Counted from the stretch's first letter, positions 21,270 to 31,646 are shown. The stretch is 32,548 nucleotides of DNA from Byssochlamys sp. IMV 00236 (GCA_001931875.2 MSJH02000609.1:1-32548), one strand, 5' to 3'. A program made the numbers and translations. Notes: a model not told the origin generated them from the sequence alone.

Positions 21270-24200
21270 TTACGAACGAACTGTGCCAAAACTTCTTATG
21301 CTATCTGCTCTGGTCGGTGACATTTGGGGACTATTATTACTACGGGCAATTGCCTTTCGTTGGGATTTCATGCGATTGACAAACGCGTTGCCGCCTGCTG
21401 TCTGTTCTTTGCATAAGGGACAACCGAGGTTTTGAGTAGATTTGAGAAATGCGGCGCGATTGATCTTACTGGTGAGTGTACCAGGATGATTACTATTATC
21501 CATATCGAACGCGGTCATGTCTTTGGTAGCCAATAGGCATTTCTCGTGGTACGCATGACGGCAAAAGAAGATGACCGAGCTGGGTACATCTTCAGCTGCA
21601 TTTTCGTCAAACACAGGCCCGTCGCACAGACCACAAAGCATATCCTCTATCAATGTGTTATAAAAAAGTTTGTAAAACATTTCATTGCAGATCACTTACG
21701 GTTGCATCGAATTCCACGTTTGTGCGCCTTGTACATTTTATCTGCTAAAAATACGCTATCACTCACCAGGATCTTTTCGCATCCTTCGTGTAATGACATT
21801 TGAAGGTTGTAATCTTGTAGAATCTTCAAAAGAGCATCTTTGAGACCAGGTATTTCTAACTTGTCGGGTATACGTTGAACAAGCCGCAGTGGCTCAATGT
21901 CAGTACCAACGTTTTCCAATAAACCGCGGATGAATTCTACCGTACATCAGTAAACATTATGCAAACTTTGTGTATACAACATACTGGGCTTATCCATGGA
22001 ATAAACAAGTAAATCTTCCCATAGGTCATCGTCTTTTTGCTCTTTTGCAAAGTCAATGGCCTATTTACAAAATATGAATTGCAATATCTAAATGTAATTT
22101 GTGCTCTTGTACCCTTTGCACATCATCAAGTCGATTAATAATCAGCATCAATGCTCGCTTGTTATCGCCCATGCGCCCCAAGATAAAGACCATTTCGGGC
22201 ACGAGATCTCTTTCCTCACATATTTTGAATGCCTACACAAATTAATAAACAATCTTTAAGTGCATGGTTTTACCTTTTCTAAAGAGATGTAATGACTTGC
22301 ACGTAGAAAGTCTAATAGTTTAGGATAATCGTATTCTGCATAAAGCTCGACCTGAATATCATGAAATTCATAACCCAAGTGATGATCACGATCAAAGAGG
22401 GCGTCCAGATAAGTATGCAAGAACCGACGGTGCTTTGTCAACTGTCTGACAACTTTCTCAGGCTAAAACAAGTATATGTTGGACACATGTGGTTTTCACA
22501 CATTACATCAATCTTACCGGAATAGCATCTGTGTTCTTTACAAGTAATTGAACCGCAGGCATCTTAATGGGTTGTGTTTCCGGTTCCTTTTCAAGCAAAT
22601 ATTGATCAAACTCCATGAGCAAGACGGCCTTGTCCTTAACAGCATCAAACATGTTGTATTCTTGGATCAGTTGGAAGGCATTTGGTCTTCTGAGTCTTAG
22701 ATAATATTCGATGGCTTTATCGGGTTGATTGTTATATGTGTATCTATATTTATCAATGAGCTAAGCCCCCAACTTTCAGCTTTATCTTTTTAACTTACAG
22801 ATCTGCAAGACATTCCAGTAGTACCTCGTCCTTGGGGTCCCTCTTGGATACGTCTTCTACTGCGACAATGACGTTTGGTATATTATAAAGCGTCTTGGGC
22901 CATGTATGAATCGTCATTCTTAAAGCAGCATGATCGCTCTTGAGAAACCATGCTAATGCGATCTCATAGACCGTGCTGCTCAGCTGAGGGTCCTTGACTG
23001 GTATATACGGAGCAATCGCCTTGAGTTCACCCAGCTCGACAAACTTGAAGACCCAATCTTCCCATTTTGCCTTGTCGTGTCCGAGGATCGAGCTACACTC
23101 CTGTCCTGCCTCCTGGTACTTGTTTTCGCTGATTAGCCAGTTGAGATAAGTCTGTCCAATTTCGTCCACACTGAACCGTTTACTTGGTACTGTCATGTTC
23201 CTGGCTGCCTCGAGGGCCTCACCGAAGCGAGAATGATCCAATAACCACTCGATGTGATCGTCCTCGTCTCGAGCTCGAGCGGCGATCAAGTCCTTGGGGC
23301 CCATGATATAAAACATGTCATCTTCCAATACGAAATCCAAAACGTAGTCGTTGGCCTGGTAGTGCTCGTATCCCTGGAGGGCAAGTACGTCCGTCGAGAC
23401 TTCTTCACTCTGGTCATTGATGATGTGTAATTCGGGCCGCGAAGCCGGACGTCTCTGCTGGTAATATTCATCGTCGCTCTTGTCATCATCAATAAGGTAC
23501 GACAACAGCATCAGCATGTCGTCAAATGGCGCGATACCGCTGATCATGTAATCCGTCTGAAACATTTGGACGATCTCTACATAATGACTTGGCTGTCCAG
23601 CTACTTGGTGCGCGTTGGGTCGAATCACGGCAACCTTGACAGTGTCAGCCCAGCCGATCAGTAACGTCGTGTCATCCTTCCAGCATAACCGGCACTTGTA
23701 CAGATCAGCGCGTGGACTGCCTGCAGGTCGATCGATATAGGTGATACGTAGATGTGAATTCGTGTCATATATCTTGACGCCTGTATCATTTGCCCAGGCA
23801 ATGAACTGGGTGCGCCATTGAATAGCGTAAATCGGACCTTCATTTGCATGAAGAACAATGTCCTTGTGCCCAAACCATCCTTTTTCGCTCATCACTAGCT
23901 GTTCTGCCATGCCTCCCGATACGAATTGACGTGTTGATTTACGTGCATAGTCTGGATCGAGAGCGACTGACTTGGTGGGTCTTTTATAATTAAACTCTTG
24001 GATCTCGGGTGTATAAAGTGCATAAATAAATACTTTGCCTAATATATGTGTGAGTAACAGCCTTTCTTTTTTGTGTGTGTTAAAGCTACCGTCATCAGAT
24101 GCGCTTGCAAGGTACTCGTCGTATCTATCAATAGAGATGGCGTTGACTGTGGCAGAATGTTTCTTGAAACTCTTGATGACATTGCCTTCGAAATCAAGAA

Positions 24201-24496
24201 TATGAACTGCACCCCAATGTGTACCGAGTGCCTATAGTAATAACGGTAAGACCTGTTTGTTTTCACTATCTTCATATTTTCTTACCTACCACAAATTTAT
24301 CAGATACTCGTATAGTTGAAGCTGTATCCTTTTCGAAAATCTCCTTGACGCTTGCACCTACACGACGATATCTCAGCTTTGGTTCGTCTTCCATTTCTTC
24401 TTCTTCGTCATATTCTTCGTCATCATATTCTTCCTCATTTGAGTCATAATGACTCTCAGTTGTGCTTTGTTCTAATTGACTGTCTGTTGTCGACAT
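21270..24496 (-). CDS. VPS41: Vacuolar protein sorting-associated protein 41 (HOPS subunit)
   Basis: Nine exons: 24496-24290, 24231-24090, 24038-22799, 22743-22518, 22462-22274, 22232-22113, 22060-21985, 21936-21700, 21646-21270; 2814 nt, 937 residues. An acidic Glu/Asp-rich N-terminus precedes a WD40-type propeller (ALGTHWGAVHILDFEGN, DEYLASASDDGKVFIYAL, WFGHKDIVLHANEGPIYAIQ). A long alpha-solenoid with a clathrin heavy-chain repeat follows (AVQLLVKNTDAIPPEKVVRQ, YDYPKLLDFLRASHYISLEK, FILGRMGDNKRALMLIINRL). The C-terminus is a RING-like zinc domain: CGLC, FFCRHAYHEKCL, CPLC. This is the Vps41 layout. It acts in the HOPS tether that drives fusion at the vacuole and in AP-3 cargo delivery. The first donor was set at GTAGGT because it rebuilds KFV-ALGTHWG in frame. 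Confidence 0.95.
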
Positions 24497-24649
24497 TTCA
24501 AGGAGAGAGAGAAAGTTGTATAATGAAACAAAAGCTTCCCTCTATTTTTTGCTGCTGTTTTCAAACGGAGTTAGTCATGTGAACACTAGCAGCAGAAGAC
24601 AGAAAGTAACAAAATTTTTTTTTCTCTCTTTCTATTGAATTCATATAAT
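24497..24649. promoter_or_regulatory. Compact bidirectional promoter, VPS41 / PBDC1-like
   Basis: Only 153 bp lie between the two divergent start codons. A CT-rich tract (TTTTTTTTTCTCTCTTTC) sits about 20-35 bp before the PBDC1 ATG. There is room for little more than one shared regulatory core, so linked expression is plausible. Confidence 0.5.
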
Positions 24650-25287
24650 ATGCGTCTTCCTTCTGCTGACGAACTTGAACAACTTGAAGATATTGGTAAT
24701 TATGCAAAATATTTATTGTTTACACTCTTTATTAAACGTATAAACAGAAAAGCAATGGGCTGTAAAAGCCATGCACCATGCCGAGACTTATTTCAAGTTG
24801 ATCTCTACTGTTGATCCTCGTCAGCTTCGTTTAACAAGGTAAAACCTACAAGTGCTTTAAATAAGTGTACTCAATCATATTCTAGTATTGACGATGAGAT
24901 CCTTCAAGATTTTGAAACCACTTTTCCAGAGATCAATCTTGTTCATTTAGATGAAGAGCATTTCAAGACACCTGCAGCCAAAGAAAAGTGGAGAAACTTT
25001 ATGAATAAATATGAAAAGAGAGTTAAAGAATTCAACTTTGGATCATTGATTCGTATTGATTGCAGAGAAGATTATACAGAGCAAAATACTATGTTTGGTA
25101 AGTTGTATAATTTCTTTAAATGATTGTTATTAATATATGAATTTAGGCGTGCGTATGCAGGTATGTTTTTATGTGTGATAACAATAATAAGGGGGAGAAC
25201 ATTTTACTAACCATATGCATTTAGTTTTATGCTATTGAAATTGCAAGAAATAAAAAAGGCTTAAATGACTGTTTACGTAAAAAATAA
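24650..25287 (+). CDS. PBDC1/Chp1-like protein (yeast YPL225W homologue)
   Basis: Five exons: 24650-24695, 24748-24838, 24886-25097, 25147-25160 (14 nt), 25225-25287; 426 nt, 141 residues. The order is: EKQWAVKAMHHAETYFKLIS, LTSIDDEILQDFETTFP, KWRNFMNKYEKRVKEFNFGS, RIDCREDYTEQNTMFGVRMQ, FYAIEIARNKKGLND. This is the full PBDC1 family (Pfam 'polysaccharide biosynthesis', a historical name). The yeast member YPL225W has been reported as Chp1, a ribosome-associated chaperone for newly made eEF1A; a cytosolic folding role is taken from that. The 14-nt micro-exon codes only for part of G-V-R-M-Q but is needed to keep the frame. Confidence 0.92.
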
Positions 25288-25547
25288 ACATGTAGATCTG
25301 CATTACATAAATGTTACATTGTGTCTAAAAGAGTGTGCAAGGAATTTTCAGAAACATAGGAAAAGGTGTTACTCGCATAAATATAAACATAAACACAACA
25401 CACGTACATACGCACATGTCGGAGCAATAGGAGGTGACATTTCCTATCTCTCTCCTCATTAATGCATAATGTGGCAAAATAGTATATTATTGACATTAAA
25501 GGGAGAACACATAGATCTATTAGAAATTTCCTTACAGGAGGATTGTG

Positions 25548-25602
25548 TATATAAATACCCTTTACTTTTTTTCATCCTTTATCTCTCTCTCTCTCTCTCT
25601 TT
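25548..25602 (+). promoter_or_regulatory. TATA box and CT tract of the L-2-HGDH gene
   Basis: TATATAAATA at 25548-25557 lies about 66-75 bp before the ATG at 25623, followed by an uninterrupted CT repeat at 25582-25602 (11 C-T units or so). Pyrimidine tracts between TATA and start are common in fungal promoters. The rest of the 335-bp spacer after the PBDC1 stop shows no gene. Confidence 0.5.
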
Positions 25603-25622
25603 TTCTTTTTCATTCAATCCTC

Positions 25623-27408
25623 ATGTTTGCTAGATCCTCTCGATTATTTCAACGTCGTTATCTTATGGTTGCTGGTGCCGTTGCCACCTCTACTGGTGTT
25701 ATCCTCTTACAGACTCGAAAGGCACATGCTGAGTCTAATCAACTCAAGTTTTGGAAGAGTTTACCTGGTGAGAACACTCCAGAGAACCCAGGATTAGCTA
25801 AATTACGTGGCATGGCTGCTGAACAAAGATTCAGAACCTCTCTGGCTCAAAACAATGGCAAGACGGACTTTGACGTGGTCATTGGTAATTACTATCCGTC
25901 TCCTTTTTTTCTTTTATTAATAATAAACTAACAATAGTTGGTGGTGGTATCATTGGTTTGGCTACTGCAAGAGAACTACTCAAACGCTTCCCAAATATGA
26001 CTGTCGCCGTCTTGGAAAAGGAACGTGAAGTGGCTGCACATCAAACTGGACACAATAGCGGTGTAATCCATGCTGGTATCTATTATAAACCTGGATCACG
26101 TATGGCAAAGACCTGTGTACGAGGTGCTGATCTTATGTACGAGTATTGCAAGCAAAATCAGTTACCTGTCGAACGCTGCGGTAAACTAATTGTTGCCGTG
26201 GACGAAAAGGAGCATAAACAGATTGAACGATTGATGGAGACTGCTACCCTAAATGGCGTCAAGGATCTTCAGGTTCTTAACAGTGAGGAGGTAAATTAAA
26301 AAAAAATATTACAGATAAGGAAGGAGTCACTAAGGGTTACGTATCTTGCAGATCAAACAACTTGAACCGAACGTGGTTGCCTATTCTGCCTTGTACTCCC
26401 CTAATACGGGTATCACTGACTTTGGTCTTGTGGCTCAATGCATTGCTAATGAAATCGTACAAACTGGGTAAGATTAAACAAAGTGCGACTATTAAAAAAA
26501 ATTAACATTTTTGTAGTCGTGCAGAAATTAAGTTAGCGTTTGAAGCCAAGAAATTTGAATCGAGATCAGATGGACGAGTTGAGGTATGTACCAAGACATA
26601 ATAATGATATCTAGTTATTCACTCTATTCAATAGATTTGGGGAGGTGAGCCTAATCAAAAGGGCCCTGTTTTAAAGGTGACTGCCAAGAACGTGATTACC
26701 TGTGCAGGATTCTATTCGGATCGTGTTGCCGCCCTTGCTGGTGGTGATCCTAAACGAGCCAAGGTTGTTACTTTCAGAGGTACATACTATCAACTCAAAC
26801 CAGAGTACCGTGGTATCTGTCGTATGAATGTCTATCCTGTTCCTAGTGGTGGTGGTATTCCTGTCGGTGTTCACTTCACACCCACTGTGAACGCACGCCG
26901 TGGTATCCAGATGATTATTGGTCCTGGTGCCTGTCTTACCTTTTCTCGTGAAGGCTACCAATTCTCTAATTTCAAGTGGGAAGATGTCCTTGGATCCTTA
27001 ACCAACTTGAACCTTTGGATGTTTGCCCTCAAGAATCCTTCACTTTCTATTGGAGAACTCTACAAAGACATGAACAAGCGTGCCTTCCTTCGCGCAGCAC
27101 AGGCCTATGTTCCTGGTTTAACCGAGGATATGGTCGAAGAGAGTTTTGCTGGTGTGATGTCACAGGTATTTGAAGAAGGAGGTGTCGCAGCCAACGATTA
27201 TATTCTTGAACGTAAAGTCATGGACGGAAAGGTTCTCTGTGTTCGTAATGCTCCTACACCTGCTTGTACTGCTTCCTTGGCTATTGCAGAAATGTTGATT
27301 GACGTTGCTACCGAAGACTTTGAATGGCAAAAGGAACAAGAAAAGAAGCCTGAACCATTAAAGATCACACAAGCCAAAAATAGCAGTGCAGTGGCTACTG
27401 CAGCTTAA
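25623..27408 (+). CDS. L-2-hydroxyglutarate dehydrogenase, mitochondrial
   Basis: Five exons: 25623-25884, 25938-26290, 26352-26467, 26517-26583, 26635-27408; 1572 nt, 523 residues. The N-terminus MFARSSRLFQRRYLMVAGA is rich in Arg with no acid, a mitochondrial targeting signal, followed by a hydrophobic stretch. The FAD-binding Rossmann motif DVVIVGGGIIGLATARELL spans the first intron (about residues 84-102). Family blocks follow: HNSGVIHAGIYYKPGS, LEPNVVAYSALYSPNTGITD, VITCAGFYSDRVAALAGG, FRGTYYQL, and near the end MDGKVLCVRNAPTPACTASL. It oxidises L-2-hydroxyglutarate, a side product of malate and lactate dehydrogenases, to 2-oxoglutarate (metabolite repair). The start at 25623 is preferred over a Met at 25545 that lies in the TATA/CT leader. 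Confidence 0.94.
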
Positions 27409-27704
27409 TTTCATAGTATTGTTTTTATTATTATTTGTGTATTTCTCCTCTTTTTTTCACTTTCTTTCTGTTGTCAAAGTTTATCCAGATTATATATATT
27501 TATAATAAAAAAATAGTATAAAATATCATGTATCTTTACTGTATCTCTATCAAAAAGTGTAGAACGTCATCTGATATGAATTCATTATTCATCGTAACTA
27601 GAAAACTAATGAATAAAGAATAACATCTTATTCATTTTATACTTACCGAGGCGTTAAGGAATGCACTGCCGTTATAGACAGCGCATTGAATCCCAGGAGC
27701 ACCG
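27409..27704. other. Spacer between L-2-HGDH and the Fanzor relic
   Basis: AT-rich 3' flank of the dehydrogenase, then a GC-richer block (about 27645-27740) just past the Fanzor stop that contains a strong hairpin (separate entry). On the minus strand an open frame, overlapping the Fanzor end, starts ATG near 27743 (MKVLPLSKDLQKT, GAPGIQCAVYNGSAFLN) and meets a good donor GTAAGTAT near 27648. It matches no family I know. Confidence 0.4.
27660..27687 (-). other. 11-bp hairpin directly downstream of the Fanzor relic
   Basis: Minus-strand arms AATGCGCTGTC and GGCAGTGCATT pair over all 11 positions (two G-T wobbles) around the 6-nt loop TATAAC. The hairpin starts 18 nt past the Fanzor stop codon. 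It could be part of a guide (omega) RNA scaffold, which in TnpB/Fanzor loci overlaps or follows the 3' end of the ORF. It could also be the terminal hairpin of a Helitron or an unrelated palindrome. Confidence 0.45.
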
Positions 27705-29376
27705 TTAGTCTTTTGAAGGTCTTTTGAAAGGGGAAGGACTTTCATTGTTATGTTTTGATTTGTAAACAAAGATACCATATATATCTAATGCACTGTTCAC
27801 ATCGCGATTCCAAATCGTACCACAAGATTCACACTTGAGGATAGAGTGTACTCTTCGCTTTGATCCAGTAATTGAGATACTATTTAATTGTTACAGATCT
27901 GACTCGTTAAATACTCGTCAACATAAACAAATTCGGTCTCCCCCGCTAGATTGTTTGCATTTTCGTTTGGTGATCACATTTCTACAATGACAACATTTGT
28001 TTAGACCAAAAATAAAAGTCATGTAAGCATACGTACATGAACTTTTTGGAACGCGAGGTCAAGCTTTCAAGTGTCTTGTAGTCTATTTTTGAAAAATCAA
28101 AGACATTGAAGTACCATAAAGTTAAGTCATTATCATTCTTTTGACCTGGTTTGATCTTGTTGTCACACTGTTTGGCAAACTTCCAAAAAGATTGAGCATC
28201 AATCTGTATACTCTTGGAATCAATCTTGTACAGAGGAAGTAAAAAAAAAGTATCTTGATCCTCGAGGCTCAGTGTATTTGAGAGGCATGAAGGCCTTGTC
28301 TTGAATTCTTGCTTGAACTGTTTTGATAAAGGTTTGAACAGCATCGATATCCTTTTTATCAATGTTCTTCAGTTTGCTTGTTATTTCCAAAGTCTTGTTG
28401 AATTAATAGCGGTCAAGGTGTTTTCCTTTAATGATCTGTACTTGCTTGTATTTGATTTCTTGGCAAAAAGAAGTTCTTGCAACCTTCTATGAACATAACT
28501 GCTTATAGAACATGTTTTGAGTAACCACAGGTAGTTCTTCACCGTTTTCGAGAAGTTCCAAGAAATAGTAATTAGCAAAAATGGAGCCAGCGTATACCAG
28601 TTGAGTAATGTGGTCAACTACTTCTTGAATCAAAGTAACGAACTTGGGATATTTGCAAGTATTAACCAAAGATGTCTTGATTACAAAAGCTTTCTCGACA
28701 GTATCTTTAGGCTTTGGAAGCTTCATTTTTGACTTATTCATAGGACATAACTTGCTGGAGGAGCGAGAATGATCGGTTCCACCACAAGAAGGACATCGTA
28801 CTTGCTTTTGCTCATTAGCTGTCTTGTTCTTTTCTTTCTCCTTTTTAAGTGCTTCAGCCTTGTCAACCTTGTCTTGATGGAAGCAGAAGTACAGCTAGTG
28901 GAAGGAGTAGGAGTAGGTAATACAGTTTGAACACTTGTATCTTCGTTGACTGCAGGCATAGATGTCTTTTCATTGATGACAACATTTGAGGGACCAGGAG
29001 CAGATGTGTCTTCTTTAGCAGCTTTCAAAGTAGTACGGATGTTCTTGTCTATTGCAAATCTGTTATAAAACAGATGGAGCTAATAGACGTTTATCTTTGC
29101 CTTTTCTAAGTAATGGTGTTTCTTGAAAGTAATAATCGTTTGCTTCAAAAGATGTATATTTGAATAGGTTTGTTTACGTTTGTGCAAACAAGGAAGAGAG
29201 CCCGCGATCGACAGCTAATGGGTCCTTTATAAATTTCATATCGACTATGTAGCTTACATACCTTTCCCTTTATTTCGCTTTGCCTTTGGAGGCGGAGGAT
29301 CATCGTCTTTTTTTCGCTACATGTTGAAGTAAAGAAAAAGGGGAAAAGGAAAAGTACCTGAGGATAGCCTTGTCAT
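27705..29376 (-). pseudogene. Decayed Fanzor (eukaryotic TnpB/OrfB-like RNA-guided nuclease)
   Basis: The C-terminus is clearest: VYVDEYLTSQIC, then RRVHSILKCESCGTIWNRDV and NSALDI. That is a C-x2-C zinc ribbon followed by the RDVNSA RuvC-III block carrying the catalytic Asp, and a YGIFVYKSKHNNESPSPFKR tail typical of OrfB_Zn_ribbon proteins in fungi. Upstream lie a lysine-rich stretch, a zinc knuckle RCPSCGGTDHSRSSSKLCP, and conserved-looking segments (AFVIKTSLVNTCKYPKFVTL, WKFAKQCDNKIKPGQKN). Reading needs at least five frame changes (near 28880, 28500, 28385, 28250, 27885) and passes stops at 28487 and 27982. Between LESLTSRSKKF and VYVDEYL only about 40 codons remain, so RuvC-I and RuvC-II are deleted. 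Putative short 5' exons are 29376-29358 and 29316-29262. Not functional as it stands. Confidence 0.75.
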
Positions 29377-29629
29377 GTTAAATTAACGATCGACATCGTT
29401 GTTTTTATTAATTAATCATATTTTCTTTAATAGTAAAATGTTGGAATGAAAAGTCACTCCACTCTTGACACACTGCACTTCTTACTGTGATCCTCAAAGT
29501 AGTTTTCTTTATAAAAGTGATGGGATAAAGATACTAAAATGACACATGATGGTCATGAATAATCATCTAAACACCAGGAACAGTTATTGAAGAAGTAACA
29601 GTGAAGAGGGAAACGAAGAAACACAAACC

Positions 29630-30400
29630 CTAATGACGCCCATATGTTTCATGATGAAATATTCGTACACACGTATGCAGCATGTGTCTGGCTGATACGT
29701 TGAAAGTACTGCTCAAAATCCTGTCCTTGACGAAGACTATCATTTCTACTACTGCTTCTCAAAGTAAGAACGATATCATGGAAGCTTCTGTCAATATACT
29801 CAATAAGAATAACTGCGGCAACTTCTTCCATCGTTGGCAGATTATGATTGCGTTTGTCCCCTCCTTCAATCAAACGCATTCTCATCGATAGACTTATAGG
29901 ATGACCCGCTTTCGGTAGAGCCACTGCTGTTAGCTCTATCTTCACTGCTGATGCTGAAACTCTCATGGTTAGCCAATATCTCATATGCATGACGATAAAT
30001 GCGTGCGAAGAGATTGCATTGAGAAAGCAGAGTTGAAGGATTTTCTATAATCTCATTGTCCAAATTTTCATACCTTTCTGATAGTCTCTGAGTATCATAT
30101 GAAGGATCATAGATGTAAAACTGAGCATACGAAGGTTCGTTGCCTTCAACTGGAAGTAAAGGCTCTTGACGATGACAAAGTGCGCCGTGGATCTGGAATG
30201 CGTTAAGTTCACCTATGTTGCTGTCGGCATTACGCTCTTATCACTGAGCTGCCTTCCTGCTCTTCTTGTTCAGCTGGACGTCTGTGTCATGATGCTGCAA
30301 CTCTTTCTCTGCACGCTTGACAAGCGCGATAGCGTGAATATGTTGGCAATGTCGCAACACAGGAGAAGCATATGGCTGTTCTAGAAGTATTGTTTTCCAT
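29630..30400 (-). pseudogene. Helitron replicase N-terminal fragment, copy A
   Basis: Minus strand: ATG at 30400 (MENNTSRTAICFSC), a C-x2-C pair twice (CFSC, CQAC), then a TGA. Next comes EQEEQEG and, after an internal deletion of about 350 bp relative to copy B, LNAFQIHGALCHRQEPLLP, YIYDPSYDTQRLSERYENLD, LSQCNLFARIYRHAYEILAN, a stop at 29866, and, in another frame, NHNLPTMEEVAAVIL and VLTLRSSSRNDSLRQG. These are the blocks before the Helitron_like_N (HUH replicase) domain of fungal Helitrons. The homology fades by about 29630, before any HUH catalytic motif. Non-functional. Confidence 0.78.
29860..30117 (-). repeat. Inverted repeat arm 1 (258 bp)
   Basis: Compared base by base with 32291-32548 in reverse complement, I saw no difference over 258 bp. 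It covers the Helitron segment from YIYDPSYD to just past ENAFD and the following stop. The arm may extend further, because the partner reaches the window edge. Confidence 0.9.
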
Positions 30401-30629
30401 TGTTCTAATGAACAGCAATGTTAGCAGACACATTCGAATCAAAAGACAACATCACATACCAAATGTTTATACGATGAGTAAAAAAAAGAAAAAGAATGCT
30501 CAGTACTTTTATATTCGAAAAGAAAACAAAGCTCATGTGCTTTCAGGAACCAAGCGGTTGTCGCACAAGTACGATGTTCGAGTCGGAAAAGAACATAACA
30601 TAACGCTAATAACACTAACTAGCCAATAA
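30401..30629. other. Junction between two opposed Helitron fragments
   Basis: Short stretch between the start of copy A (minus) and the helicase remnant (plus). It should contain the 5' end of one element and the truncation point of the other, but I cannot place a TC-start or other terminus. A poly-A/AAG-rich run lies near 30480-30500. Confidence 0.35.
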
Positions 30630-30929
30630 GCCAGATAGCCCATCAGAGCTTATACCTCGGTTTACGCTTTCAACGCAAGAAAGAGAATTATCATTTACTT
30701 TAACAAGAAAGCAACTTCTTGTTAAATTATGCTTTGCTATAACTATCAACAAATCACAGGGACAATCTTAAAACATGTGGGCGTCGACCTAAGACAACCA
30801 CCATTTATGCATGGGCAACTATATGTTGCCCTATCAAGAATCACTTTTCTGTCTGGCGTCTCAGTCCTTTTGCCAGAAAGTTCAAATACAACCAACAACG
30901 TAGTCTACCCAGAGTTACTACTCCATTAA
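30630..30929 (+). pseudogene. Helitron PIF1-like helicase C-terminal fragment
   Basis: Plus strand: LIPRFTLSTQERELSFTLTR, then FAITINKSQGQS, then a TAA at 30769. After a one-base frame change come LKHVGVDLRQPPFMHGQLYV, ALSR and VSVLLPESS, ending VVYPELLLH and TAA at 30929. TINKSQGQ and HGQLYVALSR are the helicase motifs V and VI of PIF1-type Helitron helicases. The frame change and missing upstream motifs show a dead, 5'-truncated copy. Confidence 0.85.
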
Positions 30930-31306
30930 TATGCCCACCTATGTTACACATCATATAACCATCCATCAAACCTATGCCTACAATTATGAGTTCTTTACGA
31001 CTATGTTATCCTTTTCAACACATAAATCTTTACGAATAACACTATTAAATTATATGCTTTCTATTATGAATAAACTTTAATTTTATGAAACCATCTATGT
31101 AGCATTGTAGCATCAATAAACGCGAATAAGCATGCAGAGAGGAGTTGGAGTATGTTGTTAGGCGCACAAAAATTCAAATTTAGCCTTTCGCTTAAACAAA
31201 GCGTCGTATTAGCATTTTCCCTTACTTATCACAAAGGGCGAAGCCCTTGAGTCTGCGACAGCACGACGATGTGCGAAAACGAGCGTAGTGAGTTGGAAGC
31301 GGTTAG
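30630..31306 (+). mobile_element. 3' part of a plus-strand Helitron with possible terminus
   Basis: About 375 bp after the helicase stop comes a structured GC-richer stretch: a perfect hairpin AAGGGC-GAA-GCCCTT at 31234-31248 and GCAC-GACGAT-GTGC at 31261-31274, ending GGAAGCGGTTAG at 31306 followed by T. Helitrons end in a hairpin plus CTRR and insert before T; TTAG is a near variant. The exact end is therefore tentative. Confidence 0.45.
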
Positions 31307-31646
31307 TAACACTAATTTGTACTGGAATTAGAAAAAAAAAATGTAACACAAGCATTTTACCGCACAAAAGTCAGAATAGCACAACATTTTATCGCACAAA
31401 AGCCGGAACAATAAAGAATAGGATTGTTTTTTACTATCTGTACGGACCGAACACGCGACGCATGTATGAGCACACATATTTTATTGCCACTGTTGTACCT
31501 TGATCCCGTTTTACTCTCTTTTTTTTCTTATATTCATAATAATATTGCACCTTTAATAAGAACCTTTAGGTACATGCAAAACTAAGCACTTTCTTAAAAG
31601 CATTGCACTAGGACCTGTTCACTAACGCTTGATCTTACATTAGTAC
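31307..31646. other. Spacer between the Helitron 3' part and copy B
   Basis: Holds the near-identical 20-mers at 31353-31372 and 31385-31404 and a pyrimidine-rich stretch (31505-31530) ahead of the copy B start. The 5' terminus of copy B probably lies here but I cannot place it. No separate gene seen. Confidence 0.4.
31353..31404. repeat. Direct repeat pair CATTTTAYCGCACAAAAGYC
   Basis: Two 20-bp copies (31353-31372, 31385-31404) with two differences, start points 32 bp apart; a partial relative (GGCGCACAAAAATTC) lies near 31162. They may be subterminal repeats of the following Helitron or of another element. Confidence 0.6.

Noticed and set aside
25545..25622. Upstream Met as start of L-2-HGDH
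   Set aside because: It would translate the TATA region and CT repeat into Ser-Leu runs; Met at 25623 gives a proper mitochondrial signal.
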